Shown: positions 45,732 to 57,878 of the stretch, piece by piece | How positions within the stretch are numbered: position 1 is the first letter of the stretch | Layout: each line of letters begins with the position of its first letter | Source of the DNA: Colletotrichum lupini | Lineage: Eukaryota > Ascomycota > Sordariomycetes > Glomerellales > Glomerellaceae | Direction of reading: 5' to 3' | NCBI RefSeq assembly: GCF_023278565.1 | Contig: NC_064675.1 | Coordinates: 5,270,001 to 5,334,000 of the forward strand | Length of the DNA stretch: 64,000 bases | Notes under the pieces: generated by a model | The model's database searches: none | The model's input: only the letters and a program-made list of their open reading frames with translations | Told to the model about the DNA's origin: nothing | Translations under genes and position numbers: made by a program

Positions 45732-48700
45732 CGTGCTTGTTCTGGTTGCTATCGCGCGCTCGAGTAAGTACTGTGCGTAGCTGTTGCCGCCACCTGCGGT
45801 GCGGGAAGTACATGTACGAAGTGGGCCGCTCATAGTGTTGCCCCTTTGCATGTAAGTGCTCGTGCATCCCACGTACAACATACCTCAAATGTCTCTCCAT
45901 TGCCCGTCTCTTGTGTGCTACTGGCGACCCGTTGGTCGTTGGCCGACGACTTGTCTTGTGGACCCCTGACTGATCTCTCGCCGTGGACTAAATATAGTGT
46001 GAAAAAGCGAGCTAAGGCTCAAAGTCAAAGGAAGAGCAGAAAGGGCGAGTATGTATGAAGAATGAAGGAGTAAAGAAGGGAAGCTCAAGTGAGGTCATGA
46101 GCATTGCAATATCAACAAGCCTCAAGATCAGATCAGATCGGAGGCTGGGCTCTAGCCAACGTCATCAGCGCTGTCAAGAGCGGCCGGTCGAGTGAATCAA
46201 TCGGGCAGGTCGGGGTGTAGCCTAGTGAGCGTACGGATAGGTGATTGTATCCTTACTATGTGCGTGTGCGGTATTACTGTTGTGAATACAGAGTATAGTG
46301 CGCGTGTGTATGAAGTCAACGGTCGAATGCCTGAGCGGCACCAAGAGCGACTCCTGGAGACCATGGGTCAGACAAAATCACACGGCACATCTGCCTTCCT
46401 TCTGCAAGACGTCGAGGTTCGGATATAACTCACGTATTCCGGGTTTGTTGATAGGGTGTTGCTGATGTCACCAAGCTGCGGAGTCCATCACGAACGGCTT
46501 CTCCCCTCCATCTTATGTCTCCCTTGTCGGTGACCACCCGGACGCCTAGGCCTTTCGGATCAAGTGCGGCGGCGGCAATAACTCCAGTATGCTCCAGTCT
46601 CCCGTCGAACGAATGGGCCTTGTCTCTTGCGCATGGGGTGGGAGGCGGAGGGCGGACAGAGCAGGCGTGTGAAATGGCCCTGCAATTTTTTTTCCCTGTC
46701 GAAGACAGGGGACGCCATCCCTTCCGATATGCAGGTAGCATTACCTCACCATCTCTAGCATGGCAAAGCCACCATGGTGGGGCACTTTGTCAAGTTGAAT
46801 ACGGAGAAGCGTTCCCTTCTGCCCCTTCGTATCCGCCGATTATCACACGTAACCGGTGACTGACGACTGCACTCGCGCCGCAGTCTGCACTGCAGAAGGG
46901 GGAGAGACAGCTCCAGAGACAAGATTGAGGCGAACCAGATGGTGATTGGCCGGGAATGTTGGCGAGGCATGTTGTTGTACCGCCGTGGCGGTCTGTCGTC
47001 TAGTACGCCGAGAGATGCATCGACAAGCTAGGTAGATACTCTGGCTGGTGAATCCAGAGACGGTCCAGAAAAGTGCGAAAGAATCTAAGTAGGTAGTATA
47101 CATGCGTTCCTTGGTGGGATCTAGTGATGGGCTGATGACATTGGTCGAGCCGAAGAATCTGCATTTCGTCCCATCGTGTAGGACTCTGGAGCCTAGTAGG
47201 TTTGGGTGTGGGTGTGTGCATCGATCCCGAAGAACTGGCACTATGCTGGATTTCAGCACTTGGGCACTTGCTTGGGTAGCTTGTACATCCATACAGTGCT
47301 GTCGTGTACCAAGCGTAAGGGTCCTCTGGCGAGGGAGGCTGAAGAGGCGTATGGCTACCGTGAAGACTCGGCAGTGTGAGGTCAGATAACCTAGCACGGG
47401 CGAGCTTGGGAGCGCGAACGTTGAGGTGTTTCGTTTCCGCCTCCTTGGACGTTTGTTTGACGCGCGATGGATCGACGTTGCGCGTTGAACAAGTCTCCGA
47501 AGCGGTGTTGCATCTTTGGGTCTTTGGGTCTTTAGTTTGAAGGTCGAACATCCCATCTTTCTCATCTGACAGTGCCCGGACCTATGCCCGGTGCCGCGTG
47601 GGAATGGCGGTTGCAGGTAACGGTGTTGTTCTCTGCATGTACAAGAATTGAGATGATCATGTTGAGCGTGCTGCTGGGTATTCGAAAGTTGTAGGGAGTA
47701 TGAGGTGGTTGTATCTGCAGCGCTCTTGCTTTTGCACCTGTGCCATCCATCTCTTTGGCGATGCTGAAGCCTTAAGGGGTAGCTTACGTGCCTACCTACC
47801 CGTACGCTGCGTTTACGAAGTAGCAGTGAATAGGTAGGGACGGGCGCGGCATTGGTGGACCGGCACGGTAAGTGGTGGATTGAACGTTGTGGTTGTGTTT
47901 TTGTTGTTCCCGAATCCCTTGGGGCTTCCTCATTCGGGACACCAGGCACACAGGAAGGAGGCACTCGTGGCATTCTGAGCGCGGCGAGCATTTCCAGTCG
48001 CCCACCCAGGAGCAAGGGGTAGCGTGGTCGTGATTCGCCGCTTTTCGTTCGTCCACCCAATGACAGATTGCCAAAATTCTCCAAGCCACCTACTGTGTAG
48101 GAATACGTCCTCACGTCCTTCCCAGGAGACCAAGGGACGCGTCCTGGCCATTCCTGTTTGGGTTATTTTCGGAGGGGATTTGGGAGGTCCGCCCTGTGTG
48201 TAGGCGATATGGAGAAGGAGAAGAATAACAAGTGGAAGGGTATAGTCTCACACATGGCTGCTCAACCTCGATTCCTACATACCTACCTTCCAGAGTATCT
48301 ACATTGATACATGGAAGGAGCTCTCCTGAGTCCACAGCTATGTCCCCGAAACGTTGATGGCCAGCCTTGTGATATCTTATCTGAGATCACGATGAAGCAA
48401 GCACAACTGACGCTTTACCCATCATGTTGACATAGTCTGTTTTTTTCTTTCTCTTTTTCACTGCTTATGCTTTCCTTCCTAGAAGTAGGCACTGTAGGAA
48501 GTTGAGGGTCAAGTTGTGAAAAGGCAGCGAGCATATAGGACACTGAAATGTTCCTCGACGTACTACGGATGGATAGGAGAGAAAAGTATCCGTACATTGG
48601 ACCGCACTTGTATGCAGGACTAGACTGGACCAGTCAGATACGATGGCGTTGGGCCGGGGCACCCAGTCTGCCGCAACGAAAACACAGGGTACATGGGATC

Positions 48701-49009
48701 AAGGGTAGGGGACCTGCCTAGGATCAAGGCCATGGTGGATTGTGTGATTGTGCATTTACAAGCAAGCGCATGTATCCCTATCCGCATGAATGGGCGGCGT
48801 GGGTACTTTTATGATCCATTTCCTGCACTAGGTACGGAGTACTGTGTACGCAGTACGGTCTCCAGGAAAGTGGAACTCCATCGTCGCCTGGCTCCAGCAG
48901 ACCAATGCAGCACCATGGGCCATCGGTACGATACCACAAACCTTCCCATTTGGCAATCTCCATTTCGACCCTTCACTGCGCCTGCCCACCCCGAACCGCC
49001 ATTTTGCCT

Positions 49010-49250
49010 GAGAGAAACCTCCTTCTCCTCCTCCTCGCCTCCTAGGAATTCCCTCTCACCACACCCGACTTGCTCTCTCTGTATCCCCTCAAAAAAATCC
49101 CATCTCTTCTCTTCCCTTTCGTTCCCCCTTCTTCCTTCTATTCTTCCCCCATCTGCCGCCTCTCTGCCCCCAATTGCATCGTCGTTCCCCTAAATCCCAA
49201 CCCACATCACCAACGTACCCCCTTTTCCCTCCCCCCCCCCCAAAACAATT
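49010..49250. promoter_or_regulatory. Pyrimidine-rich (CT) promoter tract upstream of BNI4
   Basis: The plus strand here is strongly C/T-rich, with repeats of ctcctcctc, tctcttctcttcc and long C runs, about 1.1-1.3 kb before the BNI4 ATG. CT-rich tracts are typical near transcription starts of filamentous fungal genes. Together with the absence of coding sequence up to 50301, this suggests BNI4 has a long 5' leader that begins near here. Confidence 0.6.
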
Positions 49251-50301
49251 AACGGAATCCCTAAGAGGTTGCCTGACTCTCAGGGTCCCCTTCCCGACTT
49301 GGATCCATATTCTCTTCCCCCGTCTCTTCGTTGCCAACCCCGAATCGCACTTTGCATCTCCGTTACTGCCGCCTTCTTTCCTTTCCACGTCTCGCCCGTT
49401 CGTCCTTCCGATAACAAGGAGAAAAAGAAAGCAAGCGAAAAAAAAACAGACAAACACAAACCGCACTCTCTACACGCTGATCGACTGCAACTTCTTCTTT
49501 TTGTGACCCGAGATCTCGATACACCCTCCATCTCAAAACCCGAACAAAAGACGAGCTTCAGGTTTACGTGGCTGACTCGTCACCAACTCATCCCGTCCCC
49601 GACGATTCTCTAGCTACAATTTCGAGCCGGATACGAGTGCTTCACATCCCCATGTTCCCGGTCGACTACTAGCTTTGCTTCGAGTTGTCTCGGTGACACT
49701 CGATCTTGCCTCCCTTTGGTCGATTCCTATATCGTCCCGTACGAGTGCTCTCCAACAGCCCCTTCGCAGTAGACGCGAACCATCATCTTTATTCTCAGTA
49801 CGACGATACTCTCGCTGTAACACCTGGCCGCAGGCGACCTTCGTTTCCACAATCGCTATCTGTTTCCAACCACAGCTTCCTTCTTTCTAGAAAGAAGTCA
49901 GTCGTTTTTGGGACAGATTAACTATTCTTCCATTTTCTACCTTCGTATAAAAGAGAAAGCAAAGAAAGGTTCGTTAGATTCGTACCTCGACTCTGATCGT
50001 TGCCGGCGGCCATTTTCCTGTCGTGTCATACGCATGACAGTAGCCAGTCATCCGCTAGGCCTACTGAGAGTCTGATGCTGACATCAAACTCGAGTGGAAA
50101 GAGCCTTGCTAACACTTGCCTGCCTCTTCAGTATTCTGCAGATCCAGCCAGCAAACCGCTCGGCTTCGTTATCACCTGTCTTCGCCCTCCCTTGGAGTAA
50201 GACAATCTAGCCGTACTTCGAACTTGAGCAACTTGCCCGAACATAGGACCGGTGAAGGACTGCTTGTTCGCCACTATTTCCTCTCGACGGCTCCTTGGAA
50301 T
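49251..50301 (+). promoter_or_regulatory. Probable long 5' leader of BNI4
   Basis: The sequence between the CT tract and the ATG shows no main coding frame. It is C/T- and A-rich, with several short upstream ATG frames, for example a six-codon one at 49652-49672 and an overlapping pair described separately. Possible donor sites (gtaaga at about 50197) mean the leader may be spliced, so the mature leader length is unknown. Confidence 0.5.
50034..50200 (+). promoter_or_regulatory. Two overlapping uORFs in the BNI4 leader
   Basis: The first uORF runs 50034-50075 (13 codons plus stop). Its stop TGA overlaps the ATG of the second (TGATG at 50073-50077), which runs to TAA at 50198-50200 with 41 codons. 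Both lie upstream of the BNI4 ATG at 50302. They could limit translation or allow reinitiation, provided this part of the leader is transcribed and not spliced out. Confidence 0.45.
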
Positions 50302-52865
50302 ATGGCCGCGCTGGTTCAAACGTACCCCCAGCAGACCACTACTGTTACCACTCTCCAGTCGAGACCCTCAGGCAACATGGTCCCAACACAAGCCCAGGCG
50401 AACCAGCAATACATGGCTGCTCAACAGTCGCAGAGGAACTTTTCAGGTTCCGCCGTGTATCGCGGTAGTAATGCCCCTATTCAGCCTTACGCTTTCACCA
50501 GCACACCGAGTTTGAACACCAACAACCAGTGGCAGCAATATGGCAACGGATATCGCACGGCATCTTCACCTGCGGTGCCGACGCAAGGCGCGCGTCACGG
50601 AGGAAGCTCTTCAGTATCAAATGTTGGCTACAACCACGGCATGGGTACTAGCAAAGGAGGTTCGAGGGACGATTCGGGCATTCCTACTGCTCGCACAAAT
50701 TCACAGGCCCCGAGGCCTCAGTCGGCGTATCTGGCAGGCAACACGACACAGCAAATGACATTCGCTCAGACCGCTGGGACTAAGACGACGCCTGATAGGT
50801 ACCGGCGCCCGGCTCTCCAGCAACAACAACCTCGCCAGACTAGCGCCCCGTCAGGCTCAGGCATGGCGACTGTTAGTCATTTGTACAATGATGAGCAAAA
50901 GAACGCGTCAGTGCGAGGCCGGAACCCGTCTTTCCAGAGCAGACCAAACAGTTATTATGGTGCGGTTGATGACATGCAATTAAGTCAACAACAAAGTGTG
51001 GAAGACAGCAAGCGGCTCAGGCGGCGCAGCATGCACTCGCTTGATTCTGCCGATTATCCCAAGCCGCTAACCCCACAGGAATTCTCTCAACCGGAAGATT
51101 CCTCCCGTTCCGACCGCGTGCCAACTCCCAAAAACAGCGAAAAGACACTTCGCATCGTCTCCAGTCTTGCACCTCCCGCCGACAACAACATGCATGTCCG
51201 CAATGGCAGCGCTGAAAGCCTTGCATCGAGCCGCAGCAGCCATTCCAGACCATCTTCGGTAAGTCGTCACTCCCGGTTTTTGCGGTGTCGCTGGAGGCGC
51301 TCTGTCTCCGCCTCATCCCTTCATTCGATTGCCCAATCACGCACTGGCCCAGCCATCCTCAAGTGTTCCATCGCTAACAAGGTTATTTCCACCAGTCTGC
51401 CAACCGCAGCGTACCCACCCCCACGGGCAATCCCTCTTCCTCTTCAACTCCTTCACACTTGGATGATGGCTCCTCGAAGCAAGATTATCCTAAAATCGTG
51501 AATATTCCTCCACGTAGCTCATCGTCAGATGCGGCCAAGAGGCAGTCTACTCCCTCTCCTCTCTCAAAGCCGGTGACCATGGCGACCGACTCGAGTCTCC
51601 AAAAACCACCTTCCTCTCTGGGCAATGCTCCGCAACAGGTCTTGTCTCAGAGCACGACTGCGTCCAACAGCAACAACGCTAGCAGCCCCGCAGCCCAGCA
51701 TTTGGCTGCGATTAGCCAGAAGAGTACAAAATCCAAGAGCAAGACATCGCGATTGCGCAGAGCCTTCTCATTTGGTAGCGCGGCCGATTTCAAAAAGGCC
51801 TCCGGCCTCGAACCTACCATCGACGAAAATAGTGTGTCTGATCCCACCAGATTGCACAAGGAGCCGACAGCGGCCGAGATTTACGATGCAGAACAGGCCG
51901 CCATCGCGAAGAAGCAGGAGGAAGGGGGCATCGGGAACAACATCTATGGCGGAAGGCTATTCTCCAGTTCGACAGACAACCTCTCCATTTCGTCCACCGC
52001 ATCATCTGCCTCAATCATGATCCGTAAGATGGGTCGTGGCATGAAAAAGAGTACTCGTAACCTCGTTGGCCTCTTCCGGCCAAAGTCCGTTATTGGCGTT
52101 CCGGCAGCAGATGCGCTGGCCCCAGAAGCCAGCCAGGCTGCCGTGTCCATGGTTACCGTTGAAGCCGAGAGAGTCAATGTCAACGCTGATCCTCATGCAC
52201 AGAACGGCGGTGGCACTGGATTTCCTCATCTGGAACGTAACTCCTTGGATATTTCGAATACCCCTAGCATGGTTTCGGAACGTGCTGGAAGTTCAGGTAC
52301 CGATAGCGCGAGGCGAAAGAGCATTGTCGATGGTGATAAGGAGCGTGCCGAAGTGCTTGCTGCTGTCAGGAAAGGCATTCTGAAGCACAACAGATCAGGC
52401 AGCCCTGCTCGCGACCCGCGATCCAACTTCGAGTTGCCCGCGATCCCGAACGTCGCCGATTCTCCTATCTCAACTGCACCCAGCACGCCAAATGACGAGG
52501 CTCAGGGCCATAAGCGTTCCGGATCTGTCGCCATCGGTAACGAAGACTATTTCATGACTGCTTTGAGGCTTCGCCAGGACACCAAGAGTGCCCCAGGTAC
52601 GCCTTCGGGCTCCGCCAAGAGGAACGCAACTTTCTCGCCGAGAATCGTCTTCCACGACACTTGGCCCAGCGGCGAATATGATCGTAGGGGCGAAATTGCT
52701 ACTTGCAATCGCCTGACGCCGATGCTAGCCCAGCAGATTAAGGAGGAGCTCAACACATTCAAGATGGTACGTGCTGATCTTGACATCACAGATGGATGCA
52801 TCGCTAACTGCTCACAGGAAATGGAAGTTCACGAAAACTCCAAGATTTACACGCACTTCTTCTAA
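50302..52865 (+). CDS. BNI4: Bni4-type protein phosphatase 1 (Glc7) targeting protein
   Basis: In yeasts Bni4 recruits PP1 (Glc7) and chitin synthase III machinery to the bud neck; homologues in filamentous fungi influence septation, conidia and cell wall. Three exons, 50302-51258, 51396-52766 and 52818-52865, with introns of 137 and 51 bases (both with gctaac branch points), give 791 aa. Most of the protein is disordered and Ser/Gln/Pro-rich. Identification rests on the C-terminus: a PP1-docking RIVF at 735-738 (RVxF type) followed by YDRRGEIATCNRLTP and AQQIKEELNTFKM. Exon 3 supplies the last 15 residues, ending in HENSKIYTHFF. This block is the conserved end of the Bni4 family as I recall it. 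The middle has a basic segment with KTSRLRRAFSFGSA. The frame upstream of 50302 opens only with TTG, so this ATG is chosen. Confidence 0.78.
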
Positions 52866-54132
52866 CGATGGCTACGCCTCCAAGACGGAATCCCACCACT
52901 TTTGCTTCTTGATGACGGGCACCAAACCCTCAATCATGTATTTGAACTACATTTACCATTCGACGGCGTTCAGGAACAGCATCGTACGGTGTCAGGGCGT
53001 TTACTATCGTCACTCGACAGCATTTTTCTCGCCTGACTGAGAAGCCTTGCCCGGCCGCCCTTTGTCGATTAATTCTTTTTTTTATTTACTTTTTTCACAA
53101 TGGGCGGGAGGTATACGAAGACGGCGGCCGGATGGGACAGCCTTGCAGCAGGCCAGTCAGTGCAGATTACGGGCCGATGGCCTCTTTGCATTTGAGCAGC
53201 AATCACACGGACCTCGAGGACATGATGGCGATAATAGCGGTGACCTCTTACACTTTATCAGATGGGCCCAAGTCCTCTGACGACTTAGATGCGGATTTCT
53301 GAAAAGATGGCATCACTCACTCACACACATACACACACTTGACACTCGATCGAGGTTTAGTGTTTCGATATTTGTTTTGTAAGGGCTTAAAGGACTTTTC
53401 GTTACCTGTCGGTTCTCTTCGAGTTACGTCGCCTTCAAAGTTCGTCGGGTCATGAGGAGGCGGAATAGAGTGTGGCTTTTTTCTTCCAAAAGAACAGCTT
53501 AGTCTCAGCGAGGTCTCGATGCTGGTATCGACCGCTCCAGCGAATTGAATAGTTTAGAGCGGACTAGAGCGAGCGCGCATAGTGAAAAGTTTGCATGTGA
53601 AAAGCCCCGTCCTACGCAAGTAATCCTTTGTTGGGTTGCGTGTGTCATGAATGGTCTGACACACCGTCTCAGTGCTAGAGCTAAATGAGCCTTGAGAAGC
53701 CGCAGTGTCAAGTACTCGTCTCCGCAGAGCGTTTCTCCTTGATCGGCGGGACGACGTCATTTGCTGTAGATGACAGTTCCCCTTCCCTCGCAGTTCCTTA
53801 GGTTCCATGCGTGGGGGAAACACTGGGCCCAATGACCCCACCCAATCAGGTAGAGTTTCCCATCTGGGGTTTCTCAGCCTCGCACTCTGTTAGTGTGCAA
53901 GGCTCAACCAAAAATTTCTGCCATCACAAGCCAAAGTAGAAAGATTCGCAATCGACGGCAAGGCGACATTCGGTCGAGCGTGCGATGTCAAACTGAACCC
54001 CCTAGTCATCAGTGATTTTTTTTTCTCTTTTCTAAAATTACAGTCGAAATTCTGGAGGGGTTTCTCAAGCTCTGGAGGCTCCGGACGTCTCAGACAACCC
54101 GGTTCGCCCGATTCTTGACCTCGACGAGAAGC
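52866..54132. other. BNI4 3' region and DUS1 upstream region
   Basis: About 1.27 kb between two plus-strand genes. A T-rich stretch at about 53070-53095 is a plausible BNI4 3' end region. The A/T-rich run at about 54014-54040 lies in the DUS1 promoter. Frames here are short; none supported. Confidence 0.4.
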
Positions 54133-55925
54133 ATGGCGACAACGACAGAGGCCCCGACCGCGGGGCTTGAGGCCGGAGCATCGACAGCGGCCGTGACCAG
54201 ACCGAAGCTACACGGGCGGGCATTCTATGAGAGCATCGGAAGTCCAAAGTACATTCTCGCACCCATGGTGGATCAATCTGAATTTGTAGGTTTTTTTTCT
54301 TTCTCTTCTCCCCAAAAAGCTCGTGGTGCGGAGAGGCACTGTCTGGGAGCGGGATTGCTAACGGCCTTCTATAGGCATGGCGAATGCTGAGCCGGTCGTT
54401 CATCCCAGCGTCCGAGCAGAAGAACCTGGTGGCCTACACACCCATGTTCCATGCGCGATTGTACAAAGACACGGAAAACTACCGCCAGTGCCATTTCCAG
54501 GCGGTCAGACCCGACGACTCGAACGATGCGACTGGCACTGCTGCGACTCCGACGAACCCGACTCCGACGACCAAGCCCTGGCTCGACGGCAACCCCGCCA
54601 TCGACAGACCTCTGTTTGTGCAATTCTGCGCAAACGACCCCGACGCCCTCCTCGGCGCCGCCCTCAAGGTCGCGCCCTACTGCGACGCCGTGGACCTGAA
54701 CCTGGGATGCCCGCAAGGCATCGCCAAGAAGGGAAAATACGGCGCCTTCTTGCAGGAGGATCAGGACCTCATCTTCAAGCTCATCAACACCCTGCACAAG
54801 AACCTGCCCATACCCGTGACAGCCAAGATCAGGGTCCTTGACACTAGGGCCGCGACGCTGGCGTACGCACGCAACGTGCTCGCGGCGGGCGCGTCCATCC
54901 TCACGGTCCACGGCCGGCTGCGCGAGCAAAAGGGACATCTGACGGGCCTGGCGGACTGGGAGACCATCCGGTGGTTGCGGGGTCAGCTGCCGCCCGAGAC
55001 GGTGCTGTTCGCGAACGGAAATATACTGCAGCACAGTGACTTGCAGCGCGCGCTGGACGCCACGGGCGCGGATGGCGTGATGAGCGCCGAGGGGAACCTG
55101 AGTGACCCCGCCATCTTCAGCCGGCCGCCGGACCCGGGGACTGAGACGAGGGAGTACTGGCGCGGCAAGGACGGGAAGGGAGGGTACCGCGTCGACGCGG
55201 TGATGAGGCGGTACATGGATATCCTACACAAGTACGCCGCGGGCCAGGACCCACCCTCGCGGCGTCCGTTGTTTGTATTCGGTGACGACACGGCGTGGAT
55301 GGAGGAGATGGATCGCGCGGAGGCGGAGCAGGACGAGCCGGAGCGGAAGAAGAGGAGGCGAGACGTGACCAACGGGCCCAAATCTGCCAAGAGCCGGGCG
55401 CTGAGCCCGAATTACTCGGCGATGCAGCCGCACATGTTTCACCTGCTACGGCACTTCGTATCGAAGCACACTGACGTGCGGGACTTGTTGGCGCGGAGCC
55501 GGGCGGGCGATTTGGAGGCGTACGAGAGGATCTTGAGCATGGTTGAGCGCAAGGTTGCCGAGGGGTTGATTGAGTATGAGGCCCGGGGCGCGGAGATGTT
55601 TGCGGGTGACGAGGTGCTGGGTCCGGAGGCCGATGCGGCAGAGGTTGTGGAGGAGGATGGGGAGAGTTCGAGGGGCGCGGTGAAGCGGTGTAAGAGGCCT
55701 TGGTGGGTTGTGCAGCCGATTATCCGGCCTTTGCCCAAGGAGGCTATGGCGAAGGGGGCGGTGTCGTTGAGTAAGAAGGATAAGGCCAAGTTGAAGGCTG
55801 CTGGGAATGGGGAGGCGGCAAAGGAGGAGGGCAAGGAGGAGGAGGTGAAGCAGAATGGGGAGAAGGAGGATCAGAGTGTTCAGGAAAAGGTTCTTGAGAC
55901 TGATGATAAGTTGCTTGCCGGTTGA
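54133..55925 (+). CDS. DUS1: tRNA-dihydrouridine(16/17) synthase Dus1
   Basis: A flavoenzyme that reduces uridine to dihydrouridine in the D-loop of tRNAs, using FMN and NADPH. Two exons, 54133-54285 and 54375-55925, are joined across an 89-base intron (gctaac branch site), giving 567 aa. The FMN/substrate start is YILAPMVDQSEF, continuing across the splice as AWRMLSRS. The catalytic Cys163 lies in DLNLGCPQGIAKKGKYGAF, the diagnostic Dus1 motif. The conserved TAKIRV and HGRLREQKG segments follow, and then the NGNI strand. A low-complexity Thr/Pro/Ala insert sits at about 97-118, between the substrate-binding and catalytic parts. The C-terminal 60 residues are Lys/Glu/Gly-rich and variable. 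Start at 54133: the frame upstream opens only with TTG. Confidence 0.92.
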
Positions 55926-57878
55926 TGAAGTACGGCCCCCCAAAAATAGATGATTAGAATAATATACCCCTCTCTTCTGAGAATGACATACTCATTGGAA
56001 TGACGGTCTCGCTCTGCCAGGTCCTAGAACTCAAGCACGCATCACGATACATCTCATTCAGAACTTGCCCCTACTATTCCCTTTTCACGCAAGTGGAAGA
56101 GAGCCCCAAAGCGAGCCCATCACATCAGTGTAGCCTGCACCGCTTCCTTTAAAACAGCTCTCTGTAGCTTCTCTGAACACGGCTAGCTCAGGCGTAGTGA
56201 TATCTGGGACCAAATACTAACTGATGTTTTGCCATGCTTGCGGCCACGAATATCTTGAAGGGAGAACCCGGGCCAAGCTTGCGTGAGACGTTGAGGACTC
56301 CATTCACCTTAGCAAAAGCGTTGAGCGAAAGCCTGCTGCCTGTGCATGTTCCCTGCTATACTTTAATGTATACTAGACGGTATATACACTGGATGAAAGG
56401 TGGTTTTTAGGGTGGTATATAGGGCATTAAGACCTGGCTATGCGTAGTCTTTAACTAATATCCTGCCGAAACTGCTGGTCGCGGTATTTACTTGATAGTG
56501 CCTCGTGTATCTACGGCGGAGAGGAGAATGTTACTTACTCTCTTAGAAGGGTAAAAAAATGAGTTAATATACTTCATAGGAACGGAGCTATAATCCAGCG
56601 GTCACCAGATCTCAGCTATCGCATGACGACGAGTAAGTGAAATAAATATCAAGCTCCTTCCCTTAAATTTGACTACCCATGTCTGATTACAAAGTCGCGC
56701 TTCGCTTTAAATAGCTTGGCTACGTCGCGGGTGGGGGAGTCATCTGGATAATGAGCCTGCGTGATGAGCTTTGAGCTGCGGAGTGCCTGGCTGAGCGATG
56801 ACTCGGGAAATCAATACTAGACCGAAAGTTACGAAACGGACACATCCTCCCGCCCCTTCTCCTTCTTTATCCCTTTCTAGTGGTTGACTATTCAGTTGGT
56901 ATACAGCTCCGATTCCGAGAGCTCACTTCGAACATTCAGTATACCACTATATGAACTCTCGAGCTCTGTGTGTGTAAGTCTCGGTCGCGGCCCGTCCCTG
57001 GTTTAAGGTTCTTAAATATCCGAAAGCCATCTTTTGTGTGGTGAAGGACAAATCGGTTGCTCCTGTGCAGCTGAATGAATATTGAGTGGTTGCTGTCATG
57101 ATGCTCAAGGTACCTACCTTGAGAAGGATATGTTCATTGGCCGTACTGCTCTCTCATTGCAGGATCCAACAATGAAGAGTGTGTCTCGGACAACTTCAAC
57201 GTCTACTTACTGCTGTATCTACCTCGGATCGAGCGAAGAGTAGCTTCACTCAAACACTCTGCTTTAAAGCCATAGTGTAAGAACACAGCTCTGAGCCCAT
57301 GGTCAATGCCACACTACTCATAGCGTTTTGAGGCTGTACGGAATGTGTATTCGTGCAGCGTCACCCCCTTACTCGTAGGCAAAGTTCAGCTTCACTCGTG
57401 TCCCGCCAGTAGGCAGCGTACAGCCATATGATGTACAAGACTCACCTCCATAATCATGAGGAATTCCAATCAGCCCGTGATAGATCAGCGGTGTGGCGTA
57501 GACTTTGTTTGTTGTGGGGGTTACTCGGTCACTCCCGTAAGTTGCTCTTGAACGATGCTATGGTTAATCTCATTCGCACAAGAGTCGTCTTCATATTATA
57601 CCATCACAAGAGTGAATCCGATATTACTCTTGTACACTTGCACGTAATCGGTGAAACCCAATTCCAAGTCAGTCTAGTAGGCTGGAGGTTTACGATCCGG
57701 TTTTGCTGCGCCCAAACTTGCTTCCACGTGTAACACACAGATTTGAACCTGGGGAATCATAGTGAGCCTGAACGAAGTAATTAATAGACAAAAGGGAGCC
57801 TGTTTCCCCCTAGCTTGTTGATTGCTTTTCAATTTTCGGAGGCTACAGAATAACTTCTCTTGCCATTTTTCTAGTACA
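55926..57878. other. Spacer with an A/T-richer, RIP-like stretch
   Basis: About 1.95 kb without a gene. From about 56340 to 56720 the sequence is visibly richer in TA steps than the neighbouring regions (tatatac, ttaatatac, taactaatatc), like the decay of a repeat by RIP. No open frame or terminal repeat survives to name a source. The right end carries the promoter of the DUF3176 gene. A 101-codon frame at 57428-57733 lacks support. Confidence 0.4.

Larger units (their letters stand above)
34109..49009. other. Gene desert: no supported gene
   Basis: About 15 kb between the carbonic anhydrase start and the BNI4 promoter. Base composition by eye stays mixed, without the long A/T-only tracts of heavily RIP-mutated DNA. 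Frames longer than 100 codons occur on both strands, commonly overlap each other, often open only with GTG, TTG or CTG, and give no recognisable domain. The best coding-like pieces are on the minus strand at 43.4-45.0 kb, described as a finding. No intact transposon frame, terminal repeat, tRNA or rRNA was found. Minor landmarks are a 16-base C run at 38410, a short TG repeat at 45718 and a few GTACGGAGTAC-type motifs. Confidence 0.5.

Noticed and set aside
46843..48114. A 423-codon minus-strand frame
   Set aside because: It opens with GTG, is rich in Arg, Ser, Thr and His like a shadow frame, has overlapping frames on both strands, and shows no domain.
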